A stretch of DNA of 11,348 nucleotides from Desulfobulbaceae bacterium (lineage in GTDB: Bacteria; Desulfobacterota; Desulfobulbia; Desulfobulbales; Desulfocapsaceae). How positions within the stretch are numbered: position 1 is the stretch's first letter; each line of letters begins with the position of its first letter. Below the pieces are notes generated by a model. The model was given only the letters and a program-made list of their open reading frames with translations. It searched no databases and had not been told where the DNA came from. Below, one piece after another: positions 6,257 through 11,348 of this stretch. The stretch is from NCBI GenBank assembly GCA_031256095.1, contig JAIRRG010000141.1, forward strand, positions 1 to 11,348, written 5' to 3'. The position numbers were made by a program, and so were the translations under genes.

Positions 6257-7660
6257 TCAGAACACCAACAGGCGGTCGAGGCTCTGCCGCAAATAGTCAA
6301 GATTGGTGACGATTGGATTGCCAGATGCATCCTGGCCGCGGATGGCCGCGGCGGCGAGGAAATCCGCCGCCCGCTGTTTCGCCTCGCCGGGCGTGTCGGC
6401 CCAAACCAGGGCCAAGGCCAGGTTCGGATCGTAGTCGCTGGGAATGGTGTAGGGGCGGTCCGACGGCACATGGCTGTACACCACCGACCAAGGATGGCTG
6501 GGAAAGGAGAATTCGCTGATTGTGCCAATCCACGGCGCGAAGCCGCGCCGCGTGTCCTCGGCGACAATGCGCAGCTCAATGGCGGCGCCGCGAAACTCGA
6601 TGTCTTCCTGGCGGTAACCCATTTTGTCGCCCAAGGCCAGGCGGATCTGCTCACGGATGAGGTTCGGCTGCTGCCCGTGCAGATAGCTGATACGCGCCGA
6701 AATGTCATTTTCCACCTGGATGCGGGTGTTGACTTCAAGCAGATAGGGCTGGCCGCTTCTCGTAACGATCCATTCCCAGGTGCCGACCGAGTCATAGCCG
6801 ACCTCGGCGGCCAGCCGCAGCGAATAATCAACGATCTGCCGCAGTAGCTGTTCCTCGTCAAAACCGTAGTCGAAGCAGGAGCGATGAAAACCAGGCGCCG
6901 CCTCGACCCGCTTCTGCCGCCCGGTTGATTGGATGGTGCAGTTGCGGGAACTAAAATGGATGCGCTCACCGTGCTTTGAACACAGCAGTTGCACCTCAAG
7001 ATGGTTGTAGTCGCGCAGGCACTGCTCAATGAGAACACCGCCATCACCAAACTGCCGCTTGGCGTAGACTTGCAGCTGGCGATAGGTACGGCGAAACTGT
7101 TCAATCTCCGTGACCTCGACAATGCCCATGCCGCCACCACCCGCCGCCGCTTTAATGAGAATCGACGGGTTCTGGATGCCGTCGGTCTTCTGCTGTGAAA
7201 GCAGTCCCAAGGCGATTTCCTCGGCCTCCATTTCGTTGTAGATCGGGGTGTCGGTGCCGGGAATGGTCGGAATGCCTAGCTTGTTGGCCAGCCGTTTGGT
7301 GTTGATCTTGTCGCCCAATTCTTTAATCACCTGCCAGGACGGACCAATAAAAGTCAGGGCGCGGTCACGCTTGGTGGCACGGCGGGCAAAGCGGTAATCC
7401 TCGGCGAAAAAACCGTAACCGGGGTGGATGGCGGTGCAGCCGGCGTGATCGGCAACCGCCAATAAATCGTTGGGCTCGGTATAGCTGGTGATACGCCAGG
7501 CATTCTGTCCTGGTCCGTGGGTGACGTTACGCCGGACGTGCTCGGATTCTTTGTCGGCCTCGGTGTAAACCACCGCGTAATCAAGGCCGAGGCCGGCGCA
7601 GGCGTTCATTATTCTGATGGCTATCTCGCCACGGTTGGCGATGAGTACTTTCCCTTCCAA
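6257..7660 (-). CDS. Biotin carboxylase subunit of acetyl-CoA carboxylase (AccC-like, divergent)
   Basis: It should carboxylate biotin on a carrier protein with ATP and bicarbonate, upstream of the fused carboxyltransferase encoded next. The 467 residues have the biotin-carboxylase/ATP-grasp order: IANRGEIAIRI at 7-17, HPGYGFFAED at 79-88, GDK at 116-118, a Gly-rich loop at 174-177, HLEVQ at 220-224, RNCTIQ at 239-244, GTWEW at 293-297, EVNTRIQVEN at 309-318 and IELRIVAED at 361-369. Equivalents of the E. coli metal and catalytic residues E288, N290, R292, Q294, E296, K238 and R338 are present (E309, N311, R313, Q315, E317, K250, R364). Several usual motifs are altered: the Gly loop reads GGGGMGI rather than GGGGRGM, the RRHQK segment reads TGRQK, and VEH after QVE is VEN. 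The start codon is TTG at 7660 with AGAGG 6 nt upstream; no ATG or GTG fits. There is no biotinyl domain, and no carrier gene lies nearby. Confidence 0.9.
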   Translation of the reverse strand: MEGKVLIANRGEIAIRIMNACAGLGLDYAVVYTEADKESEHVRRNVTHGPGQNAWRITSYTEPNDLLAVADHAGCTAIHPGYGFFAEDYRFARRATKRDRALTFIGPSWQVIKELGDKINTKRLANKLGIPTIPGTDTPIYNEMEAEEIALGLLSQQKTDGIQNPSILIKAAAGGGGMGIVEVTEIEQFRRTYRQLQVYAKRQFGDGGVLIEQCLRDYNHLEVQLLCSKHGERIHFSSRNCTIQSTGRQKRVEAAPGFHRSCFDYGFDEEQLLRQIVDYSLRLAAEVGYDSVGTWEWIVTRSGQPYLLEVNTRIQVENDISARISYLHGQQPNLIREQIRLALGDKMGYRQEDIEFRGAAIELRIVAEDTRRGFAPWIGTISEFSFPSHPWSVVYSHVPSDRPYTIPSDYDPNLALALVWADTPGEAKQRAADFLAAAAIRGQDASGNPIVTNLDYLRQSLDRLLVF

Positions 7661-7713
7661 TGTCTGCCTCTGCGGTAAGGTGACGGGTAAAACAGGGCAA
7701 ATTTCCGCTAACA

Positions 7714-7728
7714 GCCCCAGGCAGGGGC
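7714..7728 (-). promoter_or_regulatory. Leader hairpin upstream of the biotin carboxylase gene
   Basis: GCCCC (7714-7718) and GGGGC (7724-7728) form a perfect 5-bp GC stem around a 5-nt loop. It lies between the candidate promoter and the TTG start, so it would be in the 5' untranslated leader. It is too far from the start to cover the ribosome binding site and has no U tract. Confidence 0.3.
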
Positions 7729-7735
7729 GAGCCGG

Positions 7736-7763
7736 AGTATAGCCGCGACAAACATATTAGCAA
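7736..7763 (-). promoter_or_regulatory. Candidate sigma70-type promoter of the accC-accDA-php-nudC cluster
   Basis: On the minus strand TTGCTA (7758-7763, four of six consensus bases) and TATACT (7736-7741, five of six) are separated by 16 bp. Transcription would start near 7728, giving a leader of about 70 nt before the TTG at 7660. This is the best promoter-like pair in the gap before the biotin carboxylase gene. A perfect tandem 8-bp repeat, GAGTGGCG twice (7790-7805 read on the plus strand), lies about 30 bp upstream of the -35 and could bind a regulator, but may be chance. Confidence 0.45.
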
Positions 7764-7859
7764 AGAAGAATCGACGATTGCCCGAACGAGAGTGGCGGAG
7801 TGGCGGCGTTGCTATTGGTTTTGAGATGAAGGAAGCATGGGGCTAGCCTGGGCAAGCTT

Positions 7860-7889
7860 ACAGTCCCGGACGAAGCGGCACGGGACTGT
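7860..7889 (-). terminator. Hairpin downstream of the FMN dehydrogenase gene, possibly its transcript end
   Basis: Perfect 9-nt arms (7860-7868 and 7881-7889; ACAGTCCCG and CGGGACTGT) enclose a 12-nt loop, 44 nt after the stop codon at 7934. The downstream minus-strand sequence is AAGCTTGCC, with no U tract. It is therefore not a standard intrinsic terminator; a 3' stabilising structure or Rho-dependent end is equally possible. The rest of 7661-7933 holds no supportable gene. Confidence 0.4.
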
Positions 7890-7933
7890 GGGAAGGTCAA
7901 ACCAGGCCAGACCGGCAGCATGACGGCCGAGAT

Positions 7934-8950
7934 TTAGGGCACGAGGATGGAACGGGACACCTGGCCGACATCCGCCGTCCCGGTGAGCAGCATGGCCTGG
8001 AACAACTCGTTTTTCAGCTGATTGAGGGCCAGGGCGACTCCTTCCCGGCCACCACCGTAGGCAGCGATGATCATCGGTCGACCGATCAAGACGACATCCG
8101 CCCCCAAGGCCAGCAGTTTCAACACATCGCTGCCGCTGCGCACACCGCCGTCAGCGAAAATGATCGTCTTACCCTTGACCCGGTCGGCGATCTCCATCAG
8201 AACCTCGGCGGCGCCGGGAACCGAATCGAGCACTCGGCCACCGTGGTTGGACACCACGATTGCCGCCGCTCCGGCCCGCACCACCGCCTCGGCCTCGTCA
8301 ACAGTCATTATCCCTTTGACGATGAAGGGCAGCCGGGTGGCGGCAATCGTTTCCCGCAACTCCTCGAAGGTCTTGGGCCCCACCGCCTGGCCTTTCATGG
8401 CCATGGTCACCAAACCGGCGCCGTCGATATCCATACCGGTGGCCAGCACCCCGGCCTCCTCCGCCTCGCGCAGGTAGCGGATGATCACCTCCTGGGCCCT
8501 CGGCTTGATGATGGCGACGGTGCTCGCCGGGTTGGCCTTGCCGGCCGCCAGCCCGCTACCAAACATGGCCGGATCGGCGCCATCACCAGTCATGGACATG
8601 GTGCCAGCCTTGAGAGCGCCGACCGCCAGTTCAAGCGTGAATTCCGCCTCGGTCAAGGCGCCGCCCATGTTGTAGGGGGTGCCGGTCATTGGCGCCACCA
8701 GAATGGGCATGACCAGCGTTCTGCCCCACAGGGAAAAAGAAAGTTTTGGGTCCTTCACCGCGTGGATGGTGCGCATCCGCAGACGAATCCGCGCCAGGGC
8801 TTCGATATTGGCGCGAAACGAGGAAGCGGTGCCCAGCCCGCCCATGCCCGGAACCTCACCAGCGCAGGCTCGGCCGTCACAGACCGGACAGACCCGGCAG
8901 AAGCCTTTCAGTTTTTCCCGGGCGGTTTCCCGGACGGTTTTCATATCCAC
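7934..8950 (-). CDS. FMN-dependent alpha-hydroxyacid dehydrogenase/oxidase family protein with an N-terminal Cys cluster
   Basis: Members of this TIM-barrel flavoprotein family oxidise 2-hydroxyacids such as L-lactate to 2-oxoacids. With a GTG start at 8950 the protein has 338 residues. This start is preferred because GGAGG (8959-8963) lies 8 nt upstream. TTG at 8953 is also possible, while ATG at 8944 is 14 nt from that site and the ATG at 9028 adds an unconserved-looking extension. Residues 18-29 read CRVCPVCDGRAC, four Cys in a C-x2-C-x2-C-x4-C pattern. FIVKGI (209-214) supplies the flavin-binding Lys. SNHGGR (234-239) carries the catalytic His and Arg, and ADGGVRSG (266-273) with IGRP (289-292) form the phosphate-binding loops. 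The substrate cannot be read from the sequence; lactate is the usual guess. Type 2 isopentenyl-diphosphate isomerase shares the fold but lacks the Cys cluster and the SNHGGR active site. The gene is isolated from cstA by a terminator. Confidence 0.85.
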   Translation of the reverse strand: MDMKTVRETAREKLKGFCRVCPVCDGRACAGEVPGMGGLGTASSFRANIEALARIRLRMRTIHAVKDPKLSFSLWGRTLVMPILVAPMTGTPYNMGGALTEAEFTLELAVGALKAGTMSMTGDGADPAMFGSGLAAGKANPASTVAIIKPRAQEVIIRYLREAEEAGVLATGMDIDGAGLVTMAMKGQAVGPKTFEELRETIAATRLPFIVKGIMTVDEAEAVVRAGAAAIVVSNHGGRVLDSVPGAAEVLMEIADRVKGKTIIFADGGVRSGSDVLKLLALGADVVLIGRPMIIAAYGGGREGVALALNQLKNELFQAMLLTGTADVGQVSRSILVP

Positions 8951-9033
8951 CAATATGTCCTCCACTCCCCCGCAGGCCGACCGTAGGCTACCTGGTACAA
9001 GCCGTGCCCGTGCGAAAACGATTTGCAACGCGA

Positions 9034-9078
9034 GAAAATCAAAAATGACGGGGGCGCCAAAAACCGGGCATCCCCGTC
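9034..9078 (-). terminator. Rho-independent terminator of cstA
   Basis: On the minus strand GACGGGG (9072-9078) pairs with CCCCGTC (9047-9053), with a possible inner GCC/GGC stem. It is followed by ATTTTTGATTTT (9035-9046). The stem begins 29 nt after the cstA stop codon. It separates cstA from the FMN dehydrogenase gene, which therefore needs its own promoter in about 8965-9045. I could not pick a convincing one there. Confidence 0.85.
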
Positions 9079-9107
9079 TTGATCCGCGCGATTATTATAA
9101 AGCGCAA

Positions 9108-10925
9108 CTATTCTTCAACCGCCACCAACACCGTTTCACCATAGTTATCCGTGGTGGTTGTCCTGATGCTCAAGAGCTCCATCCAGCGCTTGAGCGCGCC
9201 AATAAAGACAATAACCATGAGCACCATGATGGCGGTACCAAGAGTGGCCAAGAGGGTCTTGCCCGTCGGGAGATAGACGGTGGTGATTTGCAGATACCCC
9301 GCCCACATGGTCGTGCCAGCGAGGAAAATGCCGGGCACGGCTGTACACCACATATATTTGGCCTTGTTCATGCGGATAAGCATCGAAGTGCCGATGATCA
9401 GGGCGCAGGAAGCCAGAAGCTGGTTGCTCATGCCGAAAAGGGGCCAGATAGTCTGGATGTCGCCGGTGTATACCAGATAGCCCCAGCTGGCGGTGAAGAC
9501 GGCACTGGTGAGGATAATGCCGGGTATCCAATGCTTGTCGTTGAACTTGGGAATCACAACGCCGACCATTTCCTGAAGGAAGAAGCGTCCCACTCGGGTG
9601 CCGGCATCGACAGCCGTAAGAATGAACACCGCCTCAAACATGATGGCAAAGTGATACCAATAGCCCATGAGATGCTTCATGTACGGGATGTTGGCAAAGA
9701 TATGCGCCATGCCGACGGCGAGGGAAACAGCGCCGCCAGGACGGTGGGCGATGGTTTCTCCGACGCCTTCGGCCAAGGCCGGCAGATCCTGCACATGCAT
9801 GCCAAGAGAGGCGAACTTCTCGGCGGTGGCGTTGATGGCGAAATAGTCGGCGGGGATGAGCGTACAGGCCGCCACCAGGGCCATAATGGCGACAAATCCT
9901 TCGACAAGCATGGCTCCGTAACCAACAAAGAGGATGTCGCGCTCATTACCGAGCATCTTCGGAGTGGTACCGGTGCCGATGATGGCGTGAAAGCCCGAGA
10001 CCGCGCCACAGGCTATGGTGATGAACAGGAAGGGAAAGACCGGTCCGGAGAGGATGGGGCCACCGCCGCCAAGAAATTGAAAGGCGGGCATCAAAATGTC
10101 CGGACGCACGAAGAAAATACCGCCAGCCAGCATGGCGATGGTGCCGATTTTCAAAAAAGTGGAAAGATAGTCGCGTGGGGTCAGGAGCAGCCACACGGGA
10201 AGAACCGAGGCAAAGAAACCATAAATGGGAATGCCGACAGAGATGCTTGTTTTACTGAAATTGAACATCTGCGCGAGGGCGGGATGCTTCGCCACATACG
10301 GTCCAACCAGAATAACAAGAAAGAGCAGCACCACGCCGATAATGGTGGCCCCTCTGACGTCGTCAGGGCGCCATACCTGCAGATACACGCCCATGAGCAA
10401 GGCGATGGGAATAGTTGCCGCCACGGTGAAGGTGCTCCACGGGCTGTCGTGCATGGCATTCACCACGGCGATGGAAAGACCGGCCAAGGTGAGAATGAGG
10501 ATGAAAAGAACCGCCCAAGAGGCCACGAAACCAACGGGTTTACTGATTTCTTTGGAGGCGATGTAGGCCAGACTCTTCCCCTGGTGACGAACCGAGGCGA
10601 AGAGGATGACCATGTCATGGACGGCGCCAGCCAGAACGCAACCGACAAGAATCCATAAGGCGCCAGGCATATAGCCGAATTGGGCGGCCAGTACCGGCCC
10701 GATGAGTGGGCCGGCCGCCGCGATGGCGGCAAAATGGTGGCCGAACAAGACGAATTTGTTAGTTTTCACATAGTCGTGCCCATCGGCGTATTTCACTGCC
10801 GGGGTGACGCGTTCGTCCTTCAGTTCCAGCACCTTGTTCGCCAGAAACAGCCCGTAAAGCCGGTAGGCAATGGCGAAGATGCAAAGCGCGGCGAAAACCA
10901 GGGTCAATGCATTCATTGTCTCCAT
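9108..10925 (-). CDS. cstA: CstA-family carbon-starvation transporter (peptide or pyruvate uptake)
   Basis: CstA-family proteins are inner-membrane transporters; E. coli members are linked to peptide uptake (CstA) and pyruvate uptake (BtsT). The 605 residues are largely hydrophobic, with roughly 15 or more predicted membrane segments from residue 6 onward. Family hallmarks are FGHHFAAIAAAGPLIGPVLA at 61-80, GALWILVGCVLAGAVHD at 88-104, ACGAVSGFHAIIGTGTTPKM at 305-324 and FGMSNQLLAS at 497-506. At 605 residues it is shorter than the E. coli proteins (about 700). The ATG at 10925 is chosen because AGAGG (10934-10938) lies 8 nt upstream; the ATG three codons later has no suitable site. It is preceded by an AT-rich leader with a tandem 15-bp repeat and followed by a strong terminator, so it is a single-gene unit. 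Whether it carries pyruvate, peptides or another solute cannot be told from the sequence. The neighbouring hydroxyacid dehydrogenase makes pyruvate an attractive guess. Confidence 0.93.
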   Translation of the reverse strand: METMNALTLVFAALCIFAIAYRLYGLFLANKVLELKDERVTPAVKYADGHDYVKTNKFVLFGHHFAAIAAAGPLIGPVLAAQFGYMPGALWILVGCVLAGAVHDMVILFASVRHQGKSLAYIASKEISKPVGFVASWAVLFILILTLAGLSIAVVNAMHDSPWSTFTVAATIPIALLMGVYLQVWRPDDVRGATIIGVVLLFLVILVGPYVAKHPALAQMFNFSKTSISVGIPIYGFFASVLPVWLLLTPRDYLSTFLKIGTIAMLAGGIFFVRPDILMPAFQFLGGGGPILSGPVFPFLFITIACGAVSGFHAIIGTGTTPKMLGNERDILFVGYGAMLVEGFVAIMALVAACTLIPADYFAINATAEKFASLGMHVQDLPALAEGVGETIAHRPGGAVSLAVGMAHIFANIPYMKHLMGYWYHFAIMFEAVFILTAVDAGTRVGRFFLQEMVGVVIPKFNDKHWIPGIILTSAVFTASWGYLVYTGDIQTIWPLFGMSNQLLASCALIIGTSMLIRMNKAKYMWCTAVPGIFLAGTTMWAGYLQITTVYLPTGKTLLATLGTAIMVLMVIVFIGALKRWMELLSIRTTTTDNYGETVLVAVEE

Positions 10926-10976
10926 ACTGCATTCCTCTAGAAAAAAGGTTGGTATAGAATTTACCTAACATCACGA

Positions 10977-11006
10977 TCTGCAATGATCGATTCTGCAATG
11001 ATCGAT
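10977..11006. repeat. Perfect tandem 15-bp repeat in the cstA leader, probable operator
   Basis: TCTGCAATGATCGAT occurs twice back to back (10977-10991 and 10992-11006) with no mismatch. Each unit contains the palindrome ATCGAT or its junction equivalent. The repeat lies 52 bp upstream of the cstA start and directly downstream of a -10-like element, where a bound protein could block transcription. A direct repeat with a 15-bp period could hold two copies of a regulator on nearly the same DNA face, but the binding protein is unknown. It could instead be a recent duplication. Confidence 0.55.
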
Positions 11007-11008
11007 AA

Positions 11009-11014
11009 ATCATA
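11009..11014 (-). promoter_or_regulatory. Candidate -10 element of the cstA promoter in an AT-rich tract
   Basis: TATGAT on the minus strand matches five of six -10 consensus bases and sits at the edge of a very AT-rich tract (11015-11050), which could act as an UP element. No good -35 hexamer lies 16-18 bp upstream; the best is a poor TTATAT. An activator-dependent promoter is possible. Transcription would begin near 11000, inside the tandem repeat. Confidence 0.35.
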
Positions 11015-11167
11015 CTCCTTTTATAAAAAAATATAAGAAGAAGAATAGCAACTTTTCTGAAAGGCTCCGGGCTTCCCGTACACGTTACCATGGCGTTGCC
11101 CCGGCCCAATGCTGCGAAGACCAGCCAGCGCCGCTACGCCATGTCACTCGGCACCAGTTGCGCCGAT

Positions 11168-11181
11168 AGGATGGCCATCCT
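11168..11181. repeat. Perfect 14-bp palindrome between the transposase stop and the cstA leader
   Basis: AGGATGGCCATCCT is fully self-complementary and lies 13 bp downstream of the transposase stop codon. It has no loop and no following T run, so it is a poor terminator. It could belong to the end of the insertion sequence or be a protein-binding site. The flanking 11050-11167 is GC-rich, has a 7-bp inverted repeat (CATGGCG at 11089-11095, CGCCATG at 11137-11143), and holds no supportable gene. Confidence 0.35.
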
Positions 11182-11193
11182 GTTAAAAATGGT

Positions 11194-11348
11194 TTAGGTT
11201 CTTTTGAGTAAAATTCTGACAAACGATAAAACCATCATATGCAAACTCGAGTTAATGGTTGCTTCACAGTTACGCCAAAGTCTTCGGCACTTGTTGATCC
11301 AGGAGAAACTTCTTTCCACCACCCACCGCTTGGGGATGACGGCAAAAG
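11194..11348 (-). CDS. IS5-family transposase, C-terminal end only (rest lies beyond the window)
   Basis: The minus strand entering from the right edge encodes 50 residues before the TAA at 11194-11196. They include PKRWVVERSFSWINKCRRLW (residues 5-24 of the visible part) and end in FVRILLKRT. The RWVVER-F-W---CRRL pattern is the typical C-terminal block of IS5-family DDE transposases of the IS427/IS1031 kind. It surrounds the last catalytic Glu and is followed by a hydrophobic helix. The N-terminal part and the other two catalytic acidic residues are outside the window, so intactness cannot be judged. The frame runs against cstA in the same orientation, 268 bp upstream of it, so transposase read-through could reach cstA. 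The element's terminal inverted repeat cannot be placed with only one end visible. Confidence 0.85.
   Translation of the reverse strand, partial: FAVIPKRWVVERSFSWINKCRRLWRNCEATINSSLHMMVLSFVRILLKRT
11194..11348. mobile_element. Insertion sequence of the IS5 family, one end inside the window
   Basis: This is inferred from the transposase fragment. The element enters from the right edge and its end should lie shortly after the transposase stop, somewhere in about 11110-11193. I could not fix the boundary, because the opposite inverted repeat and the target duplication are not visible. Confidence 0.6.

Noticed and set aside
5520..6296. A 258-residue plus-strand open frame
   Set aside because: It is antisense to the AccA-like half of the carboxyltransferase, whose conserved motifs fix the minus strand as coding.
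6154..7140. A 328-residue minus-strand open frame inside the biotin carboxylase gene
   Set aside because: It overlaps the biotin carboxylase in another frame, is dominated by Ser, Arg, Pro and Ala, and has no family motif. It is an out-of-frame shadow of GC-rich coding sequence.
7661..7933. A riboswitch or small RNA in the gap before the biotin carboxylase gene
   Set aside because: Only isolated simple hairpins are visible. I saw no conserved riboswitch core and no expression-platform terminator.
8679..10658. A 659-residue plus-strand open frame opposite cstA and the FMN dehydrogenase gene
   Set aside because: It is antisense to a clear CstA protein and extends into the start of the FMN gene. 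Its composition (rich in Gly, Asp, His, Lys, Asn) is what the complement of membrane-protein codons gives, and no domain or ribosome binding site is visible.
10977..11006. CRISPR-like interpretation of the tandem repeat before cstA
   Set aside because: There are only two copies, each 15 bp, with no spacer and no cas gene nearby.
10759..11109. A 116-residue minus-strand open frame covering the cstA leader
   Set aside because: It runs out of frame into cstA and across the promoter-like AT tract and tandem repeat. It has no Shine-Dalgarno and no recognisable protein features.

Overview
The window holds nine protein-coding genes, all on the minus strand. Two run off the edges. The sequence suggests a moderately GC-rich Gram-negative bacterium, probably an anaerobe of the Desulfobacterota (former Deltaproteobacteria). 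The evidence is an outer-membrane-type protein with a signal peptide and terminal Phe, an alpha/beta-fused acetyl-CoA carboxylase carboxyltransferase beside a divergent biotin carboxylase, and a Cys-rich FMN 2-hydroxyacid dehydrogenase of a type I associate with anaerobes. The taxonomic placement is inference; no rRNA or other decisive marker is present.

Layout, in transcription order from the right edge to the left. (1) The C-terminal 50 residues of an IS5-family transposase at the right edge. (2) A short AT-rich regulatory region with a perfect tandem 15-bp repeat, then a CstA-family transporter gene ending at a good intrinsic terminator. (3) An FMN-dependent alpha-hydroxyacid dehydrogenase gene. 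(4) A 273-bp intergenic region with a hairpin and a candidate promoter. (5) A tight four-gene cluster with gaps of 17, 9 and 5 bp: biotin carboxylase, fused AccA-AccD carboxyltransferase, PHP-family histidinol-phosphatase-like hydrolase, and NudC NADH pyrophosphatase. (6) A separately promoted outer-membrane beta-barrel-like protein ending at a strong terminator. (7) The essential GTPase gene der (engA), cut by the left edge.

How the genes may work together: the biotin carboxylase and the fused carboxyltransferase supply two of the three activities of an acyl-CoA (probably acetyl-CoA) carboxylase. The biotin carrier protein is not in the window. NudC and the PHP hydrolase are probably co-transcribed with them, but no biochemical link is visible. 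The CstA-like transporter (possible pyruvate or peptide uptake) and the FMN hydroxyacid dehydrogenase (possible lactate to pyruvate) could both serve small-organic-acid metabolism, but a terminator separates them.

I saw no tRNA, rRNA, CRISPR array or phage module. The items most worth a second look are the architecture of the carboxyltransferase fusion (a long unassigned middle segment and an expanded zinc knuckle), the altered active-site-region motifs of its biotin carboxylase, the tandem repeat in the cstA leader, and the two-domain outer-membrane protein. I did not find convincing evidence of a wholly new system.
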